Assembly: GCA_022925895.1 (NCBI GenBank)
Contig: JAKSYS010000852.1
Coordinates: 1 to 17,735, forward strand
Source of the DNA: Fragilaria crotonensis
Lineage: Eukaryota > Bacillariophyta > Fragilariophyceae > Fragilariales > Fragilariaceae
Length of the DNA stretch: 17,735 nucleotides
Direction: 5' to 3'
The position numbers and the translations under genes were made by a program. Shown piece after piece: positions 1 to 8,787 of the stretch (positions within the stretch are counted from its first letter, which is position 1; the number at the start of each line of letters is the position of its first letter). Below the pieces are notes generated by a model. It had not been told where the DNA came from. It saw only the letters and a program-made list of their open reading frames with translations, and did no database searches.

Positions 1-632
1 ATAGCTACAGGACCTCAACACCAATTTGAGTCATTGAAAATTGAAATGATCCATTGCGGCAGAAAGAGAAGTATTAATGTATGAATAGTACATCGATAAT
101 GCATGAAATTGGTAACTGTGACACTATTCTTTTAAAAAGCCCCGTGCCACACCTTTGTGTATGCGCCTACCCGCATATTATTTGAAACCGCAAATCTATA
201 CAACGTGCTACCGCTGTGCCCGAGAAGAAGGTATTCGACCCGCACAGATAGGCACAATACTGCTGGTAAGTATAGTAGCTATTATCAATTGTCTGTCAAT
301 ATTCTCAAATCGATCTCATGCTGGTAGCCCACTTCCGCTTAATCCGGCGATAAATTTCCCGAAATATAGGTGCATTTATTGACAGCCAATTTTTGGTAAC
401 AACATGCAAAAAATGCTGCCTGTTTGTGATCTGCGGCGCCTTCATGTAACAACTTCTGTACTTTTGTTTCGTATAAGGAACGATGCTGGTAGATATCTGT
501 TTATTGCCTCCTCAGCACGTCCCGCTTCGTAGCTTCTAAGCTGGTGCGCTCATCGTGACCATGCACCTCGCAATTCCGTTGTTTCCAAAGCATATGCCAG
601 CCACCACTGTTCCCAAAAGAGACAAATCAAAT
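1..632. other. Gene-poor spacer, nothing supported
   Basis: Short open frames at 155-382 and 555-740 show no recognisable motif, no signal peptide and no repeats. I see no RNA gene and no repeat family here. The right end may contain further decayed sequence of the neighbouring minus-strand pseudogene. Confidence 0.5.
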
Positions 633-1330
633 TTACTTGCCATGCAAATTGTCTTTAACTATATTGTTGTTTCTACATTGAGTCATTTGGTATCGTCGCT
701 GTTGTCTACTCCATTCTACACTGAACCATCCGAGAAATAGTTGGACCCATCCGATCTGATTTTGTTGTTGTATGATCTGTCGCACGGTCGGGTGAAAATC
801 TTCTGGCAATAATGTGAAGTCTTCGCAGAACTGAACCACCGACGTAATCCGTCAAGCATTAAATCACAAAGCATCGGGGAAGTGTTTGAGTGAAGAAAGA
901 ATGTACGGAGCCTTGACAAGAACTAATTTCGCCGTTCGACGCGATTGCTATGCGCACATCTTATAATGTGGTCGTGGTGATCCGCTCCTGGTGATCTGCA
1001 TCATAATTCGCATCTTCGGTTACCGCAATCAATTTATTTGCCTGTGCATGAGTGGGTACTAAGAGTCGATGCAGGAGTTTGTTGACCACGTGAGTATGAG
1101 GCACAAAAGTCCTGTTGATTGCGGTACCATGATCTTCCCAACTAATTGACTGAAGGGTACCCTGAGATTGGTTCTTTTGCCGAATGTATTCAAGGAGAGG
1201 CTTGGCTGAGGATGTCTCATGGAGATGAAGGTTCAAATATCTGCCGGTGACCTTGCTTCCCATCGGGTAAATTAAATGTGCTTTGGCTGTGGGGGATAAG
1301 AGACCAATAGGACGGCGAGCTCCGGTACCC
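633..1330 (-). pseudogene. Decayed C-terminal remnant of a LINE ORF2 (post-RNase H region)
   Basis: Three minus-strand pieces in shifted frames read in order as one protein: 1263-961 (with KVTGRY, PLLEYIRQKN, ISWEDHG and NKLLHRLLVPTH), about 919-830 (LCDLMLDGLRRWF) and 839-633 (LLPEDFHPTVRQII, then IGWVQLFLGWFSVEW). The order and spacing match the region after RNase H in the intact LINE downstream: QLTGQY at 11271-11288, LRRYLQEKKQWS, ILHWLDHGDS, and IGWGNALRGFFCKAW at 11781-11825. In the last block six of fifteen residues are identical with no gap. The zinc-binding cysteines expected between pieces one and two are not recognisable, and a stop follows at 961. This is therefore a diverged relative, not a copy, of the downstream element. 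The RT and RNase H parts were not found upstream of 1330. The relationship is visible in the sequence; the name LINE remnant is inferred from it. Confidence 0.6.
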
Positions 1331-1576
1331 GCATTTTATAATGTTACTAGAGTTAGTGTTAACACTATCTGCACTGTCAACACGCCACTGTATGTAAGTG
1401 AAACACACTCGACACTCGATTCAGGTTTGGAAGGCTGGTGTTTTTGCTGAGTGGTTTTTTGGCCTTTATTCAAAAAACCACCTTGTTTTGGGTGGCGGTA
1501 GTTTTCATTGTCAAGCTAAAGCAAACAGTTTTGTTACAACCGAGGTCGAAGGTGAGTGCACCCAGATGTCTAATGT

Positions 1577-1592
1577 CTACTACCGGTAGTAG
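1577..1592. repeat. Perfect 16-bp palindrome
   Basis: CTACTACCGGTAGTAG is its own reverse complement. The core CTACCGGTAG recurs at about 16268-16277 and 17474-17483, so it looks like a genome-wide word rather than a site tied to one gene. Function unknown. Confidence 0.7.
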
Positions 1593-2747
1593 CACAGTAG
1601 CAACAAGTACGTCTACCGTAGTACTGTCTACATGCTCGTCATGTTCGTCCACTGGGTTGTACTTGTATTGTGTTCATGTTTGCCGCGGATGTAGACAAAT
1701 GAATGGCTTTGTGATGATAGAGCCGTAACATGAAATACTTTGCTCGGGGTCTTGGTAGCTAGGACGTGTGTTTGCTTGAAGTAATATGTAAAGCCTTACT
1801 TGTGCAGCCAGTTCTCAGATTAGTATACTACTTGTCCGAGTACCGATGATTCGTCACTTGGCCACAGATGTGTTCAAAAAATATCTTGACGGGCTTCCAT
1901 TGTACTCAGCCAGAGCATTTGTCTCTCGGCACGTGATCTCTGATTAGATAATCATGAAGTCTGATGGATGATACGCGTGCTGCTTCAGCATCTTTTTCTC
2001 CCGCATTGTCGTCGTCGCAATTTTATCGAACAACCTCGTCTGCTGGATGTTCGGAGTTATTCACGTGGTCGCAAAATCACTCGGACAATCCACAGCCTTC
2101 TCGAAATTCGGATCATTGGTGGCTGCGATATAATAGTAATGAATACATTGTTGGATGGACGCTTGTAGTACTGAGCCAAGTCACTGGAAGGGATTCTCAA
2201 GAGAGAAATGACAAGGAATTGAATTGCAATGGTCGCATTTTTGGCAGGAGGGGGTACCTGGTACCCAAACAGAGCCGCTCACAACAAGCAAGGCTAACAA
2301 AGTCACTTCAGAATATGCATTCCTTCGGCCTTCCTCAACGCACTGATGAAACAGATCTCTCGTATTCGATGATGCAGCTTGGATTCTTGTAGTCCTCAAT
2401 GGAATGAACTGTACAAACAGAATCTACTGTTGTGTCCTCCATTGTCGATTGTGGCAGTGTTCTCACACGCGGAACTGTTCACGAATTGAAGTATAAGCAA
2501 CTTCTCTATTGAAACGAGTGGTCAAATTCAAGGGCTTCAATAGGATACGTAACTTGGCATCAACAACTTGGATAAAACGCTTTTGTAAGGTTCAAATCGA
2601 GAAGTCGCAAAAGACGAGTCCCACTAACTCAGAACTCGAAGTTGCATCACGAATCGATTTGTTCGAGCACTTTGAAACTTGGAGCCAAGTTTTTCTTGTC
2701 CTGACACTGCCAATGATGAATGAATGTAGAACTTAAGGCCCGACCGT

Positions 2748-2783
2748 AAAAAACACTACTAGCTATTAGTAGTAGTGTTTTTT
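2748..2783. repeat. 14-bp perfect inverted repeat with 8-nt loop
   Basis: The arms AAAAAACACTACTA (2748-2761) and TAGTAGTGTTTTTT (2770-2783) are exact reverse complements around GCTATTAG. It resembles a bacterial terminator in shape, but the setting is eukaryotic and no gene ends beside it. A very small palindromic element or chance-amplified hairpin is more likely. Confidence 0.7.
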
Positions 2784-3333
2784 CATAACCCTGCTCTCAG
2801 GTAGGAGGACCAGGTACAATGTACGTACCCGTGCATCGTGCATGACGCTGGTAAACACTAAGAACTATGAACTATGATCTTTGAGAGGATCTCTACTACT
2901 AGAGACCATTCGGGATTAATTCGCTTGATCGATCCAGCCGGCTAAGCGTTATCTGTCAGTTTCACTCCTGAATTTTGAATGATCGGACTTCGATACTTTA
3001 CTCAAGAGAAGATAACGGTCAACTGGCATTTTCAAATCCCCATAACTTGACGAATTCTTGTAACAACTCGATCAACGTGCACTATATTGTCCCAGGCATG
3101 GTGTTGAATGGCAGCTTAGTGCACCACGCTGTCTCACTTAATCGCATTTTTGACGAAGTGGCACTTTGCAAGTGTGGAAAAGAACGTCCACGTGGAAGAT
3201 GAAAAAATGTACTTATTCCCATGTAAGCTCTACGTAGAATTTTTTTACGAACTGCTGTATTTTAGTGTCATCTCGTGTTCACTGACTACATGAGCAATGC
3301 AAAACTGACAATCAAAAGCAAGAATGCAGGAAA

Positions 3334-3378
3334 ATGAGCTCTTCAAGCTTTCAAGAAGTTGCAAAATCAGATGAATCA
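3334..3378 (+). other. Short open frame interrupted by the LINE (left part)
   Basis: An ATG at 3334 opens a frame (MSSSSFQEVAKSDES) that runs to the end of the left target-site duplication, on a codon boundary. If the LINE and one duplication copy are ignored, the frame continues without a break from 12377 to a TGA at 12461-12463, giving 43 codons. The frame is also open for 16 codons upstream to a TGA at 3283. It is short enough to be chance, and no family is recognised. Confidence 0.25.
3363..3378 (+). repeat. Left target-site duplication of the LINE
   Basis: AAAATCAGATGAATCA is identical to 12361-12376, and the bases on either side differ. A perfect 16-bp direct repeat at both ends of an element with an APE-type endonuclease is the hallmark of target-primed reverse transcription. 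The leading AAAA makes the bottom-strand nick fall after TTTT, as is usual for APE-type LINEs. Those four A bases could also belong to the element tail, so the true duplication is 12 to 16 bp. Confidence 0.95.
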
Positions 3379-3472
3379 CACAATTTCTAGTATCAAGAAT
3401 TTGAAACACCAGTCCGTCCGTCGCCCGTTTTGCAGTATAACAACCAACGAAGCCGTCTCGTGCGTCACCACC
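3379..3472 (+). promoter_or_regulatory. LINE 5' leader, presumed internal promoter
   Basis: This 94-bp leader separates the left duplication from the first well-placed ATG of ORF1. Since the element reaches its 5' end, any promoter it owns must lie here or within ORF1. No TATA box or known initiator is obvious. The role is inferred from position only. Confidence 0.35.
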
Positions 3473-4279
3473 ATGACCGAAGCAGCGGCTCTCCCGTCTC
3501 AAACCCATCCCATGTCCCTCCCTCCTGACAACGACAACCACTTTGGTTTTCTTTTGAAGGACTGGAACGATTTCCCTGACACCGACATTCCTCCCGAGTA
3601 CTTGCCCGAAACGCAGAACGAACGCGTTAAACGCATTTACGAGGAAACAGGCCAACGCAACGAAACCACTCCGACCGCTTGGCACAGATTCTCAACTCTC
3701 GGGCGAAACATCGTGTCTTTTCTTAACTTTGAAGCAATTTGGAACAATTTCGACAACGACCAACTTCAACTTCATTTAGTTGTGTGGTACCGTTACATGT
3801 ACTACATTGACCGTAAACTCGACGTTCCAAAGAAACTCCATGACTGGGCAAACAATCTCTCTCTTCCCTATTTATCTACCCATACTGACAAAGTTCTTCC
3901 AGTGGATACGACCACAATAGGTTTCGGCGTGGTCCAAGCGCGCCAACAATATCTACTCATGGAACAAGGTCATTGGATCTGCGAAGGCAAAGCGCCGCAC
4001 CCAGATTGCCAGGAAAACCTCCTCCGGGCTGAAGAAGACGTCAATTGCTCTCAAGACAACAGACCTCTTCAAACAACAACTTGCATTCACTACCCTCCAA
4101 TTCCGGAAGAACTAGACGATGAACAGATGGACGTCGAAATTCCAGGAGTCCGTGCACAAACATTCCAAACACCTGCTCAATCGTCCAAGACAACTCCACC
4201 GCCCCATTATTTTCCCAACCAAAATCCCAGACCAACAACCCGCCACCCAAAAGCCACCCGAACCATGGACAGGAAGTAA
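3473..4279 (+). pseudogene. LINE ORF1, N-terminal segment (268 aa)
   Basis: The start is taken at ATG 3473 because its context (caccaccATGacc) is favourable and because earlier in-frame codons lie in the target duplication, outside the element. The first 170 residues are acidic and aromatic (e.g. WNDFPDTDIP, HLVVWYRYMYYIDRKL), with no family I recognise; residues about 200-268 are Pro/Thr/Gln-rich and probably disordered. From 4222 the neighbouring frame reads better (NNPPPKSHPNHG, then NSTTSSADEK) and runs directly into the next ORF1 segment. The TAA at 4277 is thus likely the result of a one-base loss in the A run at 4221-4224. By position it should be the RNA-binding/structural ORF1 protein of the LINE, but no CCHC zinc knuckle is present. 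Confidence 0.75.
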
Positions 4280-5397
4280 AGAACAGAGAGTCGAATTCTA
4301 CTACATCGTCAGCGGATGAAAAAATGTCGGCATTGATTCCAAACTTGAACATCCCAATCAACGATGGCACTATTCGCATCACGCTCCGTTGGAAAACGAC
4401 CGCAGACGTCGTCTCGCTAGCCTTATCCCAGCAATCGCAGAAGTTATCCGTTGCGATCCACTCGCTTCTTAATGAGATTTTCAGAGATGAGGATGGCCTT
4501 CTATATCTTTGGAAAGACGAAGGAACGGAAAATTACAACTCTTTATCAAAAATGACGCCAGAGGAAGTACGATCATACATCGCTCCTTCCATATCGGTTC
4601 TACCGTCCCAATCACAAATCATCATTGCGCTACGTTTTGGATTCACTGACAAACCGCCTCATCATTGGAAAAACCAGTCTAGAGTGCAGGAAGCACTCAC
4701 AAGGAACAAAGTCTCAACGATGTTTTCCAACTCTAAAAGCACCAGCGGCGATCATGTTATTTCGGGGTACATTCTCCTCAAAGCTCCTCGCACCACTCAC
4801 CGCACCCGTTTCCTCCAAAGTCTACGAAGCAAGCTTCCAGCAACAACCCCTTTTTTCGACATTTTTCTTCATCGACGAACTCCGTTTGATCAGGACATCA
4901 ATCACCTGGTGGTACAATGCGGAAAAAACCACGTCCATTCTCTGAGCCAGACCTTACTCTCTGCACTGGATGGATCTGGAGCTGGAGTATACATTCCAAG
5001 ATTTGCGTTCGCGAAAATGACGACGGCAGAGGCAATGAACTTGTTCGATAAGCACGACTCCTACATCAAGTCCCTAAGATACGTCCAGTTGTCCCCGATG
5101 ATCAACAATCTAGATACCATAAGGACAGAATTTTTTCCGGACGGGACAAAAATGGAAAGAACCACAAGGGACTGGGCTGCAACCATACTATCTGCAGACG
5201 GAAGTGAATCAGCACATGTCGACGTCGTTAACGGAGGTTATGATCAGAAATCATTTTACTCATGGCTCCCCAGCACGAAGTTACCGTTCGTCAAGCGTTC
5301 GAAGAGTACCGCCGCCGAGTCTTCCCTTTCTCGGTTCGAGAAGAACGCTTCAGAGATGCAATTGGTCCCCTCCATCAGTTATACATGTGTTCACTAA
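4222..5397 (+). pseudogene. LINE ORF1, central alpha/beta segment
   Basis: The frame is readable from about 4222; the first ATG is at 4324, giving 357 codons to TAA 5395-5397. Counting from that ATG, residues 145-235 alternate predicted strands and helices (GYILLKAP, RTRFLQSLRSKL, FFDIFLHRR, NHLVVQC, SLSQTLLSAL, GVYIPRFAFAK). This suggests one or two ferredoxin/RRM-like units, which would suit RNA binding. That fold assignment is inference. Residues 236-320 (FDKHDSYIKSLRYVQL, then DWAATIL and SFYSWLP) continue a folded domain, and 321-350 are Lys/Ser-rich. The stop is probably secondary: dropping one base in the C run at 5367-5370 leads into the next coding-like frame. The ATG at 4324 is not thought to be a genuine separate start. 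Confidence 0.75.
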
Positions 5398-5590
5398 AGT
5401 AAACGAAAATTTGTCTTCTATTGACAAATTATTCTCTTCAACGGTATCGTGGAAGCAATCAACAGCGCAAGGCGACGAGTCAGCTGCAGAAGCAGAATCA
5501 AGAGCTGACTCCTCCTTGACACCCGGAGGAGCAGCCGATAAACCCGTCGGATCAACAATCGACTCTTCATCAGAACCTGGGGCCCTAAAA
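5370..5590 (+). pseudogene. LINE ORF1, Ser/acid-rich linker segment in shifted frame
   Basis: About 70 codons in a different frame link the central segment to the coiled-coil segment. The composition is typical of a flexible linker: VFTKVNENLSSIDKLFSS, then a stretch rich in Ala, Glu, Ser and Asp (DESAAEAESRADSS) and a Gly/Pro/Ser end. It enters from the C run at 5367-5370 and leaves at the G run at 5579-5582, beyond which the frame of the next segment reads GPKTPSDQ. It has no start of its own, so it makes sense only as part of a broken ORF1. Confidence 0.6.
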
Positions 5591-5604
5591 CACCATCGGA
5601 CCAG

Positions 5605-6474
5605 ATGTACACGGCTACCAAGCCGACGGCACCACACACCCCACTGGAATCACTTCGCGAGCAATATGGTCTGCGCTCTACAGCACAGACGGCGGCATCA
5701 ACCGACTCAAACAACTCAGTCAACTCTCGACTTTCATCAATGTCAACGTCTACGGCTAGATTTCAAGAAATAGAAGCTCGAATCCAACGTCAACAGAAGG
5801 AGTTTGACCGGAAGGATCGCATCAATACGGAGCGACTGGAACGCATGGAACGCCAATTTACAAGATTTGACGACATGGATCACAGGTTTGATACTATGGA
5901 AGGCAATCTCATGAACGTTATGGAAACACAAGCTGGAGTCGGCGGAACCATGAACAAACTCAACGACAAATTATCGGCTCTTATGGATATGATTGCTATG
6001 ACAAACATACACACCGGCCACGCACACGACATCTCCAAAGTACTCAACAACACCAATCCCACAGCAACCGTGGCAGATCCCAACCAGCCGTCTTTTCCGT
6101 CCCCATCTGACTTATCAAATCGCCAGCTGGACAGGGAGTCCTTCTCGTCACCCATCAAAAAGAAACACCGGGCTGGCTTCAACAATGACGACACGGGCGA
6201 TATCGGCATGAACCAAGTCTTAGACACCGACAAAAATGGACCCGCAGACAGCGCACCACAATCCACAATCACGGCTATCACGATCGACGCGATGTGCGAA
6301 GATCCAGAACTGGACAGTCTGCACCCTCTATCTCAGGCGGTCAGCACACCATTGCCACAAGACGATTACATAGAAACCCACCAACTTGCAACAACAGAAA
6401 TGGACGAGATTGCCACCGACCTCGAGAGTCGATACAATGACCAAAACTCTCAAGGCGGGGGGTCTACCTCATGA
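5605..6474 (+). pseudogene. LINE ORF1, C-terminal coiled-coil segment (289 aa)
   Basis: The frame is open from about 5581 and its first ATG is 5605. Residues 52-132 form a strong charged coiled coil (ARFQEIEARIQRQQ, then NTERLERMERQFTRFDDMD). This probably drives oligomerisation, as coiled coils do in other LINE ORF1 proteins. Residues 140-289 are Pro/Ser/Asp-rich and likely disordered, with a basic patch SPIKKKHR at 183-189 that could be a nuclear localisation signal. The segment ends QGGGSTS with TGA at 6472-6474, overlapping the ORF2 ATG as ATGA. No zinc knuckle is present. The ATG at 5605 is likely internal to the full ORF1. Confidence 0.8.
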
Positions 6475-8561
6475 GTCACCCTCCAGTAGAAGAGAGAACA
6501 CAGACATCTGCAGACCGTGATCGGGACTCTGCAGTCGGAACCAAGAGCGCTACTACTCCCTACCAGTCCCGCAGATACAGGAACCTACCCATTGATGCAT
6601 CCATTCCACTCCTCCCCATTGGCCACTTCATGTCGATCCCAAATCGCCCTGGAAGGAAACCTCGCACCCATCCGCTAGATCCTGCTCTATCGAAGTCATA
6701 CGGAGATGCCATCCTACAAAAATCAGAGAAAACCGTGCGGCTCTTCTTCCAAAACGTTCACGGTCTCACCGTCTCCAAAGGAAGCGACGACTACAGGTAC
6801 TTCCTCAATTCTCTACAATCCCTTCATGTCGATGTCGCCGGACTTGCAGAAACCAATACATGCTGGCAACACTCTCACCTACGCGACGATTTTACCAACG
6901 TGGTCCGGCGTTTTCATCGACAGAGCAAAACAGTGTTCGGATCTCCGACTACAGAAACTGACCCTATTCCGCTATCGGAGACATTTCAAGCGGGTGGAAC
7001 AGTCACAATGGTGATGGGAAGCCTCGTTTCACGTGTAAACGGAGGCAATGTACTCGATTCCACCGGTCTCGGCAGATGGTCTGGAGTCACTTTCTCGGGT
7101 ACCGAGTCCCAAAAACTCACAGTTATCACAGCATACCGGGTATGCTCCGGTTCCATTCGTTCGGCGCCACTTGGTAGCTCCTTTGCAAGAGAATACAATC
7201 ACTTCCACTCCACAATGAAATGCACCGTCAATCCAAGAAGATTATTCCTTCGCGACCTCCAACAACAAATCGCTCACTGTCAAGAGCAGGGACATGCTAT
7301 TGTTGTCATGATGGACGCCAATGCAACTATACACTCCGACACTCACTTTGCTGATTTCCTCGACCATTGTGCACTATTCGACCTCCACGCCAACGATCCG
7401 GCAGATTCGACATACATTGGGGCAGAATCACGCAGAATCGATTTCATCTTTGGCTGCCATCAAGCACGACTACTTCTGGAAAGATCAGGCACCTTAGCGT
7501 ACAACGAGGGACCACAGTCAGACCATCGCGGTCTATATGTCGACCTCAAACTGGAATTCTTCTCCCGATCACAGGCGATCCCTCCCTCCCAGTCCAGAAC
7601 AGTACACACGGGAAACCCAGAACTTGTTCAACGGTATAACAGAAAAGTAATGGAATACTACACAGCGCACAACATGGTCGAACGCATTAACAAGCTGGCA
7701 AACAACTACAAATCCATGTCTAGGGCAGAGATTCGCTCCCAACTCATCGCGTGGGATAACGATAAAGGACGTGCAATGAAGGCAGCTGAGAACGTCTTAA
7801 GCAAACCTCCCAAGAAGTGTCGTTGGTCTCCAACCCTTAGAAACAAAGCATTCACTCGCATCTACTGGAAGCTTCGGTTACGCGAACTCAAAGAGGGGAA
7901 AAACTACTCTGCAACCTTTCGGCGCTGGCAAGCTCAGATTCGTGTTTACGACAAAAAGTTTTGCTTTCCATTCTTAAATCAAGAGCTTTCCGAAACTGAA
8001 GTACGCGCACAGTTCAACAAAGCCTCGTCTGACTTCCATAAATGCCAATCTGCAGCAACTCCGATGCGATTCAAATGCTACGAGGACCTCATTTCAACGT
8101 ATGAAAACGACACCAATCCCATTACCATGACGGACTCCAGAAGAAAAGCATCCATAGTCAGGAGAACGATCGACTGCGAGACCATCAGGAATAAATTTCG
8201 AGATATCCGTCGCACGGTGAAACCAGCTGAAGTATCCAGTTTATCGAAAATTCAGATTCCTGTCGGATCCTCAACTTGTTTAAATCACGACGAAGTGGAA
8301 ACCAACGCTTATCACATTCTTCAACATCGCGACCCGTTAGACATAATGTGGGAGACGGTGATCGATAGAAAGCAAATGGAAGCACACCTCATCTCATACA
8401 ACAGAGACTCATTCCGAGCGGCGAGCGAATCACCGCTGGGCAACGGCGTTCTCTATGATGCAATTACATTCTCAGGCTTATCTCTAACATCAGATCACAT
8501 CCTCGCCGGCATGCCTCCGCACGAATGGATCAACGACGACCAAGCACTTCGCGAGTTTTAG
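6471..8561 (+). pseudogene. LINE ORF2, N-terminal segment with APE-type endonuclease
   Basis: This start overlaps the ORF1 stop (ATGA), so ORF2 is probably translated by termination-reinitiation. Residues 1-85 are a basic, disordered lead. Residues 89-360 are an endonuclease/exonuclease/phosphatase fold with the expected active-site set in order: QN (N95), AETN (E127), TAYR (Y222), MMDANA (D282, N284), RIDFIF (D324) and SDHRG (D351, H352). The enzyme would nick target DNA to prime reverse transcription. Residues 370-696 link to the RT and include basic helices (RWSPTLRNKAFTRIYWKLRL). The TAG at 8559-8561 lies in a run of four T bases (8556-8559), and the adjacent frame continues the protein (LASFTIPES). 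The stop is therefore likely a frameshift product. All endonuclease residues are intact. Confidence 0.92.
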
Positions 8562-8787
8562 CATCGTTCACCATTCCGGAATCAGTACACAAACACGGTA
8601 ACATAACGACCGAAATCAGCAAAGACGACGTCCTCCGAGGATTTCAATCGTGGCGCGAATCCACCTCCACATCACCGTCGGGACGCCATCTTGGGTTATA
8701 CAAGTCGGAGATACAACACCCTACTCTCTTGGACTGCTTCGTTAAATTCATGAATATCTCCGTGAGCAGCGGGATCTCAATCCTCGA
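8557..8787 (+). pseudogene. LINE ORF2, linker to RT in shifted frame
   Basis: This stretch of about 75 codons bridges the endonuclease segment and the RT segment in a third frame (LASFTIPESV, ISKDDVLRGFQSWRESTSTS, then PSGRHLGLYKSEIQ and LDCFVKFMNIS). The pattern of a tryptophan-bearing helix, then SPSGRHLG, then a helix is the usual lead-in to the fingers of this kind of RT. The frame ends in a TAA at 8801-8803, but coding character passes to the RT frame somewhere between about 8764 and 8787. The run GGG at 8771-8773 is one candidate for the slip. Confidence 0.7.

Larger units (their letters stand above)
1331..3333. other. Intergenic region without a supported gene
   Basis: The longest open frame is 1964-2392 (+, 142 codons). 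It has no recognisable domain, overlaps open frames on the other strand, and has composition like its surroundings. The frames at 2509-2736 and 2975-3202 open at TTG codons and match nothing I know. The stretch holds the palindrome at 1577-1592, an odd-length palindrome around 2256-2270 (GGGTACC, one base, GGTACCC) and the hairpin at 2748-2783. A decayed gene on either strand cannot be excluded. Confidence 0.45.

Noticed and set aside
1964-2392. 142-codon plus-strand gene
   Set aside because: No recognisable domain; frames on the opposite strand are equally open. Listed only within the spacer description.
2585-2600. tRNA T-arm (GGTTCAAATC)
   Set aside because: No matching A box, acceptor stem or anticodon arm in the preceding 80 bases.
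2748-2783. Rho-independent terminator
   Set aside because: The shape fits, but no gene ends here and the organism appears eukaryotic.
3359-3472. ORF1 starting at 3359 or at the ATG at 3371
   Set aside because: 3359 is a TTG, and both positions lie in host flank or the target duplication, outside the element. ATG 3473 has a better context.
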